Virus record (IMG/VR): IMGVR_UViG_3300045885_000480 | Location: 1-38,789 of that record | Strand: one strand, 5' to 3' | DNA: 38,789 bases | From: a virus | Shown here: piece by piece, positions 17,145 through 25,984 of the stretch | Numbering within the stretch: position 1 is the first letter of the stretch | How the letters are laid out: each line of letters opens with the position of its first letter | The notes under the pieces: generated by a model | Told to the model about the DNA's origin: nothing | What the model saw: only the letters and a program-made list of their open reading frames with translations | The model's database searches: none | Translations under genes and position numbers: made by a program

Positions 17145-18259
17145 TGGCTTTCAGTCCGTTCGGCCTCACAGGTGCAGGAGCTGCATCGCAGGCAGGCGTA
17201 GACGTCGCTGCCCTCGCCAAGCGTCTGGCACTCGCTCAGCAAGAGATGGACCTTCGCGCTCAGCACAACCGCCTCCAGCAAGGTGTCGCACTCCTCGGTG
17301 CAGGGGATCCTGTGGGAGCTGCTCCTCTGATGGGTGCCAGTGGCCCTCTTCAGGACCCCCTCGACAGGAAGATGGCCTACGAGATCTCACGATACTGGAA
17401 CCTGCCTCCCGAGAGCCTGCAGGGAGGTCTGATGCGTGAGATGTACACGCCTCAGAGCTTCGAGACACCTTTGAGAGGCGCAATGGAAGGGGGTCAGCCA
17501 CCCACCTCTGTGGGAGAGGCGAGGCGCACGCCTCCTATGGGGGCTGGTGGTCCGATGAGGCAGCCCAGCCGGCTGGAGATGATCGCTCAACTCCTTTCCG
17601 AGAAGCGGGGTGTATCTCCTCGCGAACGAGAGATGGAACGCATGCTCTCCATTCCTGAGGCAGAAAGGACACCAGATCATAATGAGATCCTCTTCCAATA
17701 CATGATGGGAGACCCGAAGGAGCCAGGCTCCGCACTCGACCGCCTTGCCCTCTTGTACGCACAAGGAAAGGGTGGAGAGCCTGCTAGACGAGCTTTCGAG
17801 GCCAAGATCAAGCAAGCCGAAGGCAGTCCTGAGAAGGTTCAGCTTCTTGGTGAACAGCTCGCGCTCGCGCAGGCACGCATCAACCACCTAGTTGAGATGA
17901 CGACTCTCGGCAGGAGGAAACTTGAAGAGGTTGAGAAGCCAAAGGTTGGCGTCGAGGTCTCTGAAGAAGCGCGCAAGAAGGCAGAGGCAGGCAGGAAGGT
18001 GCGAGAGACCCTTCAAGCCGATCTCAACAAGACCAACCAGAACTTTGGCATTGAGATGGGCAAGCAGTTCAATGAGGAAGGCAGGAATGAGGTCCGTCGC
18101 AGGTACCTGACTCACGTTCAGGGCCTCTTCAGGACCGCCATCGACCACACCCCAGACGAGGAGGGCAAGGCAGCCCTCCGCGAGCAGGAGAAGCAGGTAC
18201 TCAGGCAGTATAGGCCACCGCTTGTGGCACCTGGCGGCAAGCCGTCCTTGGGGTTCTAG
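17144..18259 (+). CDS. Internal virion protein candidate, coiled-coil-rich
   Basis: 371 aa, start overlapping the previous stop (TAATG). It has an N-terminal Ala-rich helix (ALAKRLALAQQEMDLRAQHN), a Pro/Gly-rich middle (about 60-150), and a long charged helical C-terminal half (EEARKKAEAGRKVRETLQAD). No catalytic motif seen. Grouped with the adjacent ejection-protein candidates by position and composition. Confidence 0.55.
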   Translation: MAFSPFGLTGAGAASQAGVDVAALAKRLALAQQEMDLRAQHNRLQQGVALLGAGDPVGAAPLMGASGPLQDPLDRKMAYEISRYWNLPPESLQGGLMREMYTPQSFETPLRGAMEGGQPPTSVGEARRTPPMGAGGPMRQPSRLEMIAQLLSEKRGVSPREREMERMLSIPEAERTPDHNEILFQYMMGDPKEPGSALDRLALLYAQGKGGEPARRAFEAKIKQAEGSPEKVQLLGEQLALAQARINHLVEMTTLGRRKLEEVEKPKVGVEVSEEARKKAEAGRKVRETLQADLNKTNQNFGIEMGKQFNEEGRNEVRRRYLTHVQGLFRTAIDHTPDEEGKAALREQEKQVLRQYRPPLVAPGGKPSLGF

Positions 18260-18262
18260 CTC

Positions 18263-21200
18263 GTGGCCCTCGAGCAGGAATACCCCGTCTTCCGGGACGA
18301 GATCGTCAAGGCGCGGGGCAAAGGTATCGGCGAAGACGCCATCCGCGCCCGCATTGACCAGTACGTCGGAGGCCTCAAGGAGCAGGGGTACGAGGACGAC
18401 GAGATCGAGACCTTCCTGAAGACTGTCCCCGCTCCCACACCCTCCACCCCTTGGAGTCGTACGAAGGAGCGCTTTCATGCTGGCGCGGGCGAGGTGGTGA
18501 AGGCTTTCACGCCAGGTCCAGCAGGCTATTGGGCGCGCACGAAGGGCGCAGCGATGGGTGCAGCAGAGATGGCTGTGCCCTCCGTCATGGCAGGAGAGAT
18601 TGCCAGTCAGTACATCGGTGAGCCTCTTGCCAGGCGTCAGGACCTCTCTGAGGAGGGCATACGGGAAGCCGTGCGCGCCACTGAGCGTGGGGACCTCTCT
18701 CCCATGGCCAACGTCATTGCCATGCGCAGTCAGGCACTCCTCGCAATGCCTGAGGAACAGAGGCGTGAGGAGTGGGTGAGGGAGGGTGGTAGGGCCCTTG
18801 GCGCTGGCGTGGAGTTCGCGGCTGGCTTCACACCTGCCACAGCTGCGGCCACATCGCTCTTCAAGAAGGTTGCGCGGGCGCAGAAGGTGTCCGAGATTGC
18901 CTCGGCTGAGCGCTCGGTTCAGGCGGGGCAGCAACAGATGGCAGCCACTGCTGTACGGCAGGAGGCAACCGAGGCCAAGCCTGTCGAGGAGCTCGTGAAG
19001 CAGGAGAAGGTCGTCGAGCACAAGGGCGCCTATGCGCCTAACCTGTGGTCTAATGAGACCCTCCTCGACGCCTATGTCAAGAGTGTCGCCAGAGGTGAGA
19101 TCCACAGGCCTGAGGTTGTCGCTGAGGTTGCCAGGCGTTCGAACCAGGACGCTGAGTTCCGCACCACCCTCACTCAAGAGATCCTCAATGCGAAGAGGGC
19201 TATAGAGGAGAGCAAGGCGGTCGCTGAGAGGGCGGAGGGCACGGTTGGACAGAAGGTTGTGAAAGAGCTGTCTGGTGAGATGCGCAAGCTTGGCACTGTC
19301 CGCATGAAGGATATGACGCCTGACGAGCTGTCTGCGGCGGCTGTGGACATCACCAGGAAGATGAACCTGATGGAGTCCAAGGGTCTCACAGGCTCCGCTG
19401 AGTACGCCCGCCTTGGTGAGATCCAGAATAGGATCACCAAGGAGCGCCTCGCCCGGCAGGAGAGCAGTGTGGGCGCCATGGCGTACCGTGGAGACGTCAA
19501 CCTCCCCCCGCACGTCCAGCGCGCGATTCATTCGTTTGAGAAGATCGCCATTGAGGGCGGGCCCCTGCACAAGGTGGCAGCGCAAGCTGTGGCAGAGCTC
19601 CGCGCCAACCACAGGTTGTCCGACAAGACAGCGCGCAGTCTGGGTCTTGAGCGTGCCACGCCAAGTCCGAGTCCGATGGTGCAGACTGAGGTGCCTGCTC
19701 CTCCTCCCGCGCTAGAGAAGCCTCCGAAGGGAGTCGTGCAGACTGTCGTGAAGGCTGGGGCGGAGCCTGCTGTCATCGTCCGTCAGCCTGCCACAGTGGA
19801 GGTCACGAGAGGTGGGCAGCCTACCGGTCACCATGAGTTTGAGGACATCCTTCAGGCCCAGGAGTACGCCAACAGACTTCGTGAGCAAATGAAGGGTCAG
19901 GAGGGCTTGGAGATACGTGTCAACCTGAGGGGCGAGACAGTCAGCACGCAGGCGCCCCCAGCCAAGACACTTGTGAACGTCTATAAGAGTGGACGCCTGG
20001 CCAACCAATACGAGACCGCCAGCTTTGCTGAAGCAGAAGAGATGACCAACATGATCAAGGAGGCAGTCGGCCAGCATCCCACACCCGAGATCTATAGGGT
20101 GGAGATTGCGCCTGCCACTCCTGCTGCACCGAAGCCCACGCGCACACGTGCAAGGAAGGCAGAGGTAGAAGAGACTACCGCCAGACCTCCTCAGATCAGT
20201 GAGGCGCAGGCCATTCAGGAAGGCCTTGCAGTGCGTGGTGCGCCTGAGGCTCCGCCTCCCCCTCCTGCTCCCGCCTACAGCCTGTCGAGTGTGAAGCTCC
20301 TAGCGGATGCCAAGGGCGTGCGGACAGAGGTGAACACTAAGGGTGACCTACTGATCAGGCTCACAATGCCTGATGGCCAGGTGCACCAGACGGCCAGTCT
20401 GAAGGAAGCTACACAGTTCCTCATGAAGAACCCTGACAAGGCGAAGGCGTCCGCCATCGACAAGGCGCTCGACGGCAAGCCCCTCACTGACGCGGACCGC
20501 AAGGAGATCAACCGCTTTGCAGGTGACGAGCTGACGCCAGAGCCGAAGGAGACCGACGTCCCTCACCCATCAAGTGAGCTGATTCCCGAGGCAGGCCCTC
20601 CTGAGAACCCTGGCATGCCCGAGATCAGTGGTGGGGCGGGAGCCTCGCTCACCACGGACAACATGCTCCTTGCTGTCGCTGCAAACAGAGGCTACGGTCC
20701 AGCGAAGACGACTGAGTACCTGACCACCATGACCCGTCTCTTCGGCGAGCATCCCCACCTCGAGCCTTGGTTCAGGAATGAGATGTCCGCTATCCGAGGT
20801 CGAACAGCCTTCAAGAACCCTGCTGACTACCTCTCCATGCCACAGTTCAGCAGCAATGCAGGCATCCGCACCATCACCATGGACGCCCTCATGAACCACG
20901 CCCTGCCTAAGGGCTTTGAGCTCCGCAAGTGGATCGACTACTACAACAAGTGGTGGGGGAACTTGTCGCCCGGCGACAGGCGCGACATCTGGCTTGCCAT
21001 GCGAGGCAGGAAGGCTGTTGACAAGCTCTCTGAGGATGGCAGGGCAGGCTATGAGGCAGCCAAGGCGTTCACGGAAGACGTGGGCACACGCCTCGGTGTG
21101 GGCAGTGACTGGGCCAGGTACCTGACCGGACTCATCGACCACGAGGCAAACTACAAGGGCTGGCGTGCCGTCCTCACCAGCTTTGACAATTGGGCAGCTG

Positions 21201-23047
21201 TGCCGCCGGACTTCAAGGAAAAGCTTGGACACAACCCCAATACCTTCGAGATGGTCAAGCGTGCTATGGACAAGCACGAGCAGTATAAGGACCTTCCGAA
21301 GAGTGTGAAGCGCATCCTGGACAAGGAACTCATCCCCTGGTACGACAAGGCTAAGTACGAGCAGCTTCCACAGTTCATTCGTGATATGGTGCCAGAGGAC
21401 GCCTGGTCCAAGTTTTCAATGACGGGCGGCATGCCTCTCATTGAAGACTGGAATGCCACGTTCAGGGGCGTATTGCCAGTCATCTTGGACAAACTGTACA
21501 CCAAACCGTGGGAGGCGAAGTGGAGGCCTCTGTGGGAAAGCCTGCCTGGCGGCTCGTATGGCCCAGTCACGAAGTTCACCACACGCGCCTACCTGCAGAA
21601 CTGGTGGACGCATGCCCGTGGAGGTGCCGAGCGCAGTGGCATCAGCGAAGCCGTGGACGGCCTCATTGAGCAGGTGGAAGAGAAGCTTGCAGTGTCTCTC
21701 ACCAACCCTGACTGGCTCGGGAATCTGGCCAAGGCAGCTGGCCGGAATGTGTACGCCAGCACCCTTGGCGCTGCGCTGGATAGCGGCACTCTCAACCTCT
21801 TCCAGAACCTCAACACCTGGGCAGAGACAGGAAGGGTGACGAGGGGCATGATGGCGCGCATGATGTCCAGCGACAGGCAAGCCCTTGTCAGTCAGGTGCC
21901 AGGCGGTGTCGGTATTCTTGAGGAGATGGCCTGGCACACCATGCACAAGACTGGAGATGAGCTGGCTAAGATGTGGGGCCTGCCGAGGGACAGGTTTCTC
22001 GCTTTCCAGAGCAAGGTGCAAGAGCTCGCCATGAGCCCCATGCACATCGCGGAGTTCATCAACAGAGGTGTGGCATTCAATGCTGGCCTAGATGAAGCCC
22101 TCGCTATGGGTCTGGACGCACAGACAGCCATGTACATGGGCTTTGCAAGACAGAGCCGCGTCATTCCCAGCCTCCACCTCTCCCCCGCCATGCAGCACGC
22201 CTTGGGTGTTGTCGCACGCACACAGTTTGGCTATCAGCCTGTCATGCAAAGCCCGTACATGCAGGGCCCTCTGATGAAGGCCTCAACACTCTTCTGGTCC
22301 TACCCCACGAAGCAGTTTCAGTTCCTGTCGAATGGCATTGCGAGGAGCCTATACGCCACATTTACGGGAGACAGCAAGCTCGAGAACTTCACTCGCTCCA
22401 TCCGGTACAGCCTCCTCACTGGTATGTACCTGGCAGGGCCTACGGCGGCCGTCGCCATTGGCGTGAATCTTGAGAATGCCTTCAGTCCCAACAGCATCCT
22501 CCCCAAGGCGGCCACGCCAACCCTTCAGCCCCTCATGACCATGTACAACATGATCCTTGGTAGGGATCCCATCTCACAGAGAGACTGGGACCAGATGTGG
22601 AAGAACTTCATTCACATGATTGGTATACCAGGCTACAGGTTCGGCAAGAAGAGCATGGAGGTCTACCAGAACCTCGAGCGCGGCCACAGTGTGAACGCCT
22701 ATGGGAAGAAGATGTACGAGGTCACGCCGTGGGGAGAGTACACACGCCTCTTCGGCTTCGAGGCTGGGCGCACCTTCCAGGAGCGCATGATCGTGCGGAA
22801 GGATATTGAGAATGGCATCCTCATGAGGCAGGAGCGCGAGAATGCCATCAGCGCCGCCGTCACGAAGGGCGATGTGTCCGGCGTCGAGAGGTTCAATAAG
22901 CGCTGGGGAGGCTACGGACCAAGCACGGCGATCACAGGAGAGGACCTGGCGAACTGGGCTCGGGGCGCAAGCATGACTGCAATCCAGAGGCGGCGTACGT
23001 CGGACACCATTCAGGGGACCATGCAAGAGTATGGCTACACACCATGA
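18263..23047 (+). CDS. Giant internal virion (ejection) protein
   Basis: 1594 aa, GTG start three bases after the previous stop, no strong ribosome site. The N-terminal 600 residues are helical and charged. Residues about 620-760 are Pro/Ala linkers. About 800-1594 is a better-ordered region rich in Trp/Tyr (KWIDYYNKWWGNLSPGDRRD, LFWSYPTKQFQFLSNGIARS) with membrane-like stretches (YSLLTGMYLAGPTAAVAIGV, about 1390-1410). Its size and place at the end of the virion operon match the largest ejection proteins (T7 gp16-type role). No lytic transglycosylase motif was recognised, so it may act in DNA translocation or protection. It uses over a tenth of the window. Confidence 0.6.
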   Translation: MALEQEYPVFRDEIVKARGKGIGEDAIRARIDQYVGGLKEQGYEDDEIETFLKTVPAPTPSTPWSRTKERFHAGAGEVVKAFTPGPAGYWARTKGAAMGAAEMAVPSVMAGEIASQYIGEPLARRQDLSEEGIREAVRATERGDLSPMANVIAMRSQALLAMPEEQRREEWVREGGRALGAGVEFAAGFTPATAAATSLFKKVARAQKVSEIASAERSVQAGQQQMAATAVRQEATEAKPVEELVKQEKVVEHKGAYAPNLWSNETLLDAYVKSVARGEIHRPEVVAEVARRSNQDAEFRTTLTQEILNAKRAIEESKAVAERAEGTVGQKVVKELSGEMRKLGTVRMKDMTPDELSAAAVDITRKMNLMESKGLTGSAEYARLGEIQNRITKERLARQESSVGAMAYRGDVNLPPHVQRAIHSFEKIAIEGGPLHKVAAQAVAELRANHRLSDKTARSLGLERATPSPSPMVQTEVPAPPPALEKPPKGVVQTVVKAGAEPAVIVRQPATVEVTRGGQPTGHHEFEDILQAQEYANRLREQMKGQEGLEIRVNLRGETVSTQAPPAKTLVNVYKSGRLANQYETASFAEAEEMTNMIKEAVGQHPTPEIYRVEIAPATPAAPKPTRTRARKAEVEETTARPPQISEAQAIQEGLAVRGAPEAPPPPPAPAYSLSSVKLLADAKGVRTEVNTKGDLLIRLTMPDGQVHQTASLKEATQFLMKNPDKAKASAIDKALDGKPLTDADRKEINRFAGDELTPEPKETDVPHPSSELIPEAGPPENPGMPEISGGAGASLTTDNMLLAVAANRGYGPAKTTEYLTTMTRLFGEHPHLEPWFRNEMSAIRGRTAFKNPADYLSMPQFSSNAGIRTITMDALMNHALPKGFELRKWIDYYNKWWGNLSPGDRRDIWLAMRGRKAVDKLSEDGRAGYEAAKAFTEDVGTRLGVGSDWARYLTGLIDHEANYKGWRAVLTSFDNWAAVPPDFKEKLGHNPNTFEMVKRAMDKHEQYKDLPKSVKRILDKELIPWYDKAKYEQLPQFIRDMVPEDAWSKFSMTGGMPLIEDWNATFRGVLPVILDKLYTKPWEAKWRPLWESLPGGSYGPVTKFTTRAYLQNWWTHARGGAERSGISEAVDGLIEQVEEKLAVSLTNPDWLGNLAKAAGRNVYASTLGAALDSGTLNLFQNLNTWAETGRVTRGMMARMMSSDRQALVSQVPGGVGILEEMAWHTMHKTGDELAKMWGLPRDRFLAFQSKVQELAMSPMHIAEFINRGVAFNAGLDEALAMGLDAQTAMYMGFARQSRVIPSLHLSPAMQHALGVVARTQFGYQPVMQSPYMQGPLMKASTLFWSYPTKQFQFLSNGIARSLYATFTGDSKLENFTRSIRYSLLTGMYLAGPTAAVAIGVNLENAFSPNSILPKAATPTLQPLMTMYNMILGRDPISQRDWDQMWKNFIHMIGIPGYRFGKKSMEVYQNLERGHSVNAYGKKMYEVTPWGEYTRLFGFEAGRTFQERMIVRKDIENGILMRQERENAISAAVTKGDVSGVERFNKRWGGYGPSTAITGEDLANWARGASMTAIQRRRTSDTIQGTMQEYGYTP

Positions 23048-23366
23048 GGAGGAGAGGCGTCGTGACGAGGGCTACGAGGCTCGGTCCTACAAGGGGCCCA
23101 GCATCGAGGAGCTTGGCATCCGGTATCGCAACACTGAGCTCCTGGCCAAGGGAGGGGTCTCGATCTCCCTGATCCTGACCATCGCACTTGGCGCCTTATT
23201 CTTCTACGGCTACCGTGAGCAGTCTCGACAGCACGACCGCATTGAGCGCCGGATGGTCACCGCGATCTGCATTTCCATGTACGACTTCAGTGAGCGCCGG
23301 GTGCTGCGCGAAGCGTGGCTGAACAACAAGGCGGCGGTCAAACACTGGTGTCCGGATCTGGACTGA
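23031..23366 (+). CDS. Single-span membrane protein near the operon end
   Basis: 111 aa, ATG 23031 overlapping the giant gene by 17 bases. The N-terminal 38 residues are charged and soluble, followed by one membrane segment (GVSISLILTIALGALFFYGY, about 42-61), a basic stretch (REQSRQHDRIERRM), and a soluble C-terminus. It lies beside a two-span holin-like gene and may be an antiholin, spanin-like or lysis accessory protein. No lipobox is seen. Confidence 0.55.
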   Translation: MATHHEEERRRDEGYEARSYKGPSIEELGIRYRNTELLAKGGVSISLILTIALGALFFYGYREQSRQHDRIERRMVTAICISMYDFSERRVLREAWLNNKAAVKHWCPDLD

Positions 23367-23380
23367 AAGGAGACCGCCCT

Positions 23381-23578
23381 ATGGCATTCACAAACCTTCA
23401 TCCTCTCCTACAGGTCGTCCTGGCCATCCTAGTCGTGGGGGTCATTGTATGGGTGATCAAGTCGCTCCCGCAGATCGACGAGGCGTTCAGGCATGTGGCA
23501 GTTGTTCTTCTTGTCGCGCTCTTGGTGATCTTTGCGCTCTTCATCGTGTTTGGCTGGCTTGGGGCGGTGATCAAATAG
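23381..23578 (+). CDS. Small two-span membrane protein (holin candidate)
   Basis: 65 aa from ATG 23381, with AGGAG eight bases upstream; the upstream part of the open frame is not used. Two hydrophobic segments (LLQVVLAILVVGVIVWVI, about 9-26, and VAVVLLVALLVIFALFIVFG, about 41-60) are separated by a short charged loop, and the protein ends in Lys. Size, topology and position last in the late operon fit a class II holin, which permeabilises the inner membrane at lysis. No endolysin was found next to it, so the assignment is tentative. Confidence 0.55.
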   Translation: MAFTNLHPLLQVVLAILVVGVIVWVIKSLPQIDEAFRHVAVVLLVALLVIFALFIVFGWLGAVIK

Positions 23579-23590
23579 TCCTACCGCCCC
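23561..23590. terminator. Inverted repeat between the converging operons
   Basis: GGGGCGGT (23561-23568) and ACCGCCCC (23583-23590) form a perfect 8-bp, GC-rich stem with a 14-base loop, spanning the stop codon of the rightward operon and lying 13 bases before the leftward operon ends. There is no T-tract on either side, so it is terminator-like rather than a textbook intrinsic terminator. It could serve both strands. Confidence 0.45.
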
Positions 23591-23602
23591 GCAGCCGTGT
23601 AC

Positions 23603-24847
23603 TCATGGACGAAGAGCACCACGACCACGTTCCTCCTGAGGAGGTTCAGTGAGGTAGTAGGTGTGCTGTCCGTCCTTAAGGTCGGGGCGCTCACCTATGA
23701 GGCGGGCGTGTAGGAGGGTTTCGATCGCCTGCCTGTACTGCATGCCGTTCATGTAGAACACAAGCCTGCGCAGTAGGTCTCCGCTCCTCATCTGTCCACC
23801 GTGTGCGCGAAGGATCTGGAGGATCCTGCTCTGGTCCACACCAATTGGCCGACTCCCAAGCCACTTGAAGTTCTTCAGCATACTCTCCTCAAGGAAGCCC
23901 AGGAGCTTGTTCGCCGTGACCATGTCTTCCGTAGTGATGCGTATGCGTTCCTCACTGACGGCAATGACCATGGCGAGGCGCAGAAGGTGGTCGGGCTTGC
24001 GCTCGTGGTAGCCGGCCATCTTCTCATCCTCAGGCACGTTCTTCTTGCTCGCCGTATACCACATCTGATACCACAGCTTGTCCTGAGGAGTCTTGAAGTG
24101 CATCTCCCCGATCTCTTGCTTGCGGAGGGCGCGCAGCCAGTCAGTGAGGTTCTGAGGCTTGTCGCGAACGTCCGGTATGGGGAAGCAGCGAGGAGTGTCC
24201 TCCTGCACGACGAAGAGCAGACGGCTCATGAATCCTCCGCCGAAGGCGTCCTGGGGGATGGCTGTGATGAGCCAGTCTGGAGTGGAGGCACCAAGGAAAG
24301 TGAGACAGACGTTGTGGAGCTCCGTCTTCCCCGCGCCCTTCGTACTGATCTCCCACTTGTCTGGGTTGTCGAAGAGCGCCGTGAGGAGGGTGATGAGGCC
24401 CTCATTGTATTTCTGTTTGCCAAGGAAGACTGCAAGCTCTGGAGCATAGATAACACCTTCCGCTGGCTTGGCTGCCAGAAGCTGTTTGTCACCAACTGTA
24501 AGACTAGATAGTTCAGACGCGAGGGCTTCGGGTGTGATCTTATCTGCCAGGACATTGCACTCATCAAGTTCACGTAGGAGACCAAGTCCCAGGTTGAGCG
24601 CCGACGTCTTGCGACACTTCCCAGTGGGAGCAACCAGAATGACCTGATGGTTGGGGAAGACCTTGTAGTACCCTTTCTGGAACCACGCTCGACGAGACAG
24701 TGTAGCTCCCAGTACTGCCGCCCCTGTGAAGAAGTGAAAGGCGGCGGGCGCTTCGCTCCAGTTCGTGTATTGGAGGTACGCATGCAGGAATCCTTTCCTT
24801 GGTGCGATGTCCATGAAGGGTTCGTGAGGGAGGTCTGTGTCAGTCAT
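23603..24847 (-). CDS. P-loop ATPase, probable phage helicase/primase-helicase-type (DUF3987-like)
   Basis: 414 aa from ATG 24847, which overlaps the upstream gene's stop by 8 bases; 65 further upstream codons in the open frame are shadow. After FHFFTGAAVLGATLSRRAWF (38-57) comes NHQVILVAPTGKCRKTSALN, a P-loop-like motif (74-82) in which the second Gly of Walker A is replaced by Arg, as in some phage DUF3987-type ATPases. GVIYAPELAVFLGKQKYNEG and VCLTFLGASTPDWL follow, typical of that family. The C-terminal 100 residues look like a winged-helix domain. Helicase or origin-associated activity is inferred from family resemblance and replication neighbours. Confidence 0.65.
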   Translation of the reverse strand: MTDTDLPHEPFMDIAPRKGFLHAYLQYTNWSEAPAAFHFFTGAAVLGATLSRRAWFQKGYYKVFPNHQVILVAPTGKCRKTSALNLGLGLLRELDECNVLADKITPEALASELSSLTVGDKQLLAAKPAEGVIYAPELAVFLGKQKYNEGLITLLTALFDNPDKWEISTKGAGKTELHNVCLTFLGASTPDWLITAIPQDAFGGGFMSRLLFVVQEDTPRCFPIPDVRDKPQNLTDWLRALRKQEIGEMHFKTPQDKLWYQMWYTASKKNVPEDEKMAGYHERKPDHLLRLAMVIAVSEERIRITTEDMVTANKLLGFLEESMLKNFKWLGSRPIGVDQSRILQILRAHGGQMRSGDLLRRLVFYMNGMQYRQAIETLLHARLIGERPDLKDGQHTYYLTEPPQEERGRGALRP

Positions 24848-25538
24848 TCTGCGCGATCTCTCGGAAGCGATCCATGTTGAACCGCATCCGCTCCACAGTC
24901 TCTGTGTCGTAGACTGCTTCCATATCAATGCGTCCGTGCCCGCGGAGGTGGGCGTGAAGGTCCGCATGGTATATGGCAGCCTTGATCGGCTTGCTGGTGT
25001 CCACACTACTGTTCTGCAGGCGGAAGGACTTGAGGATCTCAAGTTCCTCCATGCTGTTCAGTCCGAGGAAGTGGTACCAGGTGTTGTCCCCGTCAAACCA
25101 GCCCCGAGCGGCGATGGCCTTGAGAATCTCCACGCGGGGAGTGCGGAAGGGGAAGCAGATGATCTCGCAGGCTTGGTCGCGGTACCATCTGTAGAGGTCA
25201 ACCATTTCCTGGACGTTCTTGCCTTGGAGGACGCCGGCGACTTCGCAGTCGAATCTTGCGGAAGCAAGGCGCCAAGCGTCGCGCGTACGGTCAGCATCTC
25301 CCATGAAGTCAGGTGCGATAACAACAGTAGGGCGGGCGAGACGAACAGCGCGTGTGAGCTGGCCAATCTCGAGAGGCTCTCCAAGCTCGAACATGCCGTT
25401 GTCCATGACACTTCCAGGCCCGTAGGCCGTTCGGTAAGCCTCACTTGACAACCACATGTGAGCAAGAGTGAAGTCATATTCCATATGCTCGCGCAACTCT
25501 TTTACGTGCGCAGTCGGTATCTCGAATGAACATTTCAT
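24840..25538 (-). CDS. dpdA: TGT-like 7-deazaguanine transglycosylase (DpdA-like)
   Basis: 232 aa from ATG 25538 (AGGTG upstream, ATGA overlap with the previous gene). Queuine tRNA-ribosyltransferase (TGT) and its DNA-acting relative DpdA swap guanine for a 7-deazaguanine. The sequence shows the TGT landmarks in order: MDNGMFELG (Asp46, like TGT DSGGFQ), IAPDFMGD (Asp77), GVLQG (Gln105), HFLGLNS (155-161), and SSVDTSKPI (Asp180, placed like the TGT nucleophile). It is much shorter than cellular TGT and lacks the Cys zinc site, as expected for phage DpdA forms. With FolE, QueD, QueE and QueC in the same operon, it probably inserts preQ0 into phage DNA. The identification is by motif. Confidence 0.7.
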   Translation of the reverse strand: MKCSFEIPTAHVKELREHMEYDFTLAHMWLSSEAYRTAYGPGSVMDNGMFELGEPLEIGQLTRAVRLARPTVVIAPDFMGDADRTRDAWRLASARFDCEVAGVLQGKNVQEMVDLYRWYRDQACEIICFPFRTPRVEILKAIAARGWFDGDNTWYHFLGLNSMEELEILKSFRLQNSSVDTSKPIKAAIYHADLHAHLRGHGRIDMEAVYDTETVERMRFNMDRFREIAQND

Positions 25539-25984
25539 GCCCACCTTTCTGGCCTCCCTCTGTTGCCTCGGTTTATTGCTTGAAGAATGCCTCCAAGCGT
25601 GATCAGTTTCGCCTGGTGTTCTTGGTCGAGCGATCCCTTGACTCCTCTGGGTTTGATCATGGAGCACATCTCTATGACCAGGTCTAGTTGGTACTTCTTG
25701 ATGACTAGGTACTGGTGTACTGCTCTACCAACGATGGGGATGTCTTGCGCTGAGTAGAGTCGCCACTGCATTATTGGTTTCGACCTGGGAGATTGATTCT
25801 TGTATGGGCCCGCCTTGCTTCCTGGATATCGCTCAACTATCCAGTTGATGAGGCGTTCATCCGTATTGGACACAACGATGTAGGGCATTGGCAGGTTTTG
25901 TGAGCCTCTGATGGTGGCAGACACCGTACCCTCCCCATCAATGAGGGCCGCAAGCCTCGCATGGTCAGTCTCTTCACTTGTCAT
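25535..25984 (-). CDS. LAGLIDADG-type homing endonuclease
   Basis: 149 aa. Residues 10-20 (RLAALIDGEGT) are a clear LAGLIDADG motif with the acidic residues that bind metal. SNTDERLINWIVERY and the VHQYLVIKKYQLDLVIEM helix are the usual companions of a single-motif, dimeric enzyme. The start overlaps the polymerase stop by one base (TAATG) and the stop overlaps the DpdA-like start (ATGA), so it is spliced neatly into the operon without an intron or intein frame. It would cut a DNA site in phage lacking it, probably near the polymerase gene. Composition is somewhat less GC-rich than its neighbours, consistent with mobility. Confidence 0.8.
   Translation of the reverse strand: MTSEETDHARLAALIDGEGTVSATIRGSQNLPMPYIVVSNTDERLINWIVERYPGSKAGPYKNQSPRSKPIMQWRLYSAQDIPIVGRAVHQYLVIKKYQLDLVIEMCSMIKPRGVKGSLDQEHQAKLITLGGILQAINRGNRGRPERWA

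Noticed and set aside
17888-19612. 574-codon leftward open frame
   Set aside because: It lies antisense to two well-supported virion genes, has Leu/Arg-rich shadow composition and no coherent domains. Long antisense frames are expected in GC-rich coding DNA.
23801-24511. 236-codon rightward open frame opposite the P-loop ATPase
   Set aside because: Antisense shadow. The ATPase strand carries clear motifs and operon coupling.
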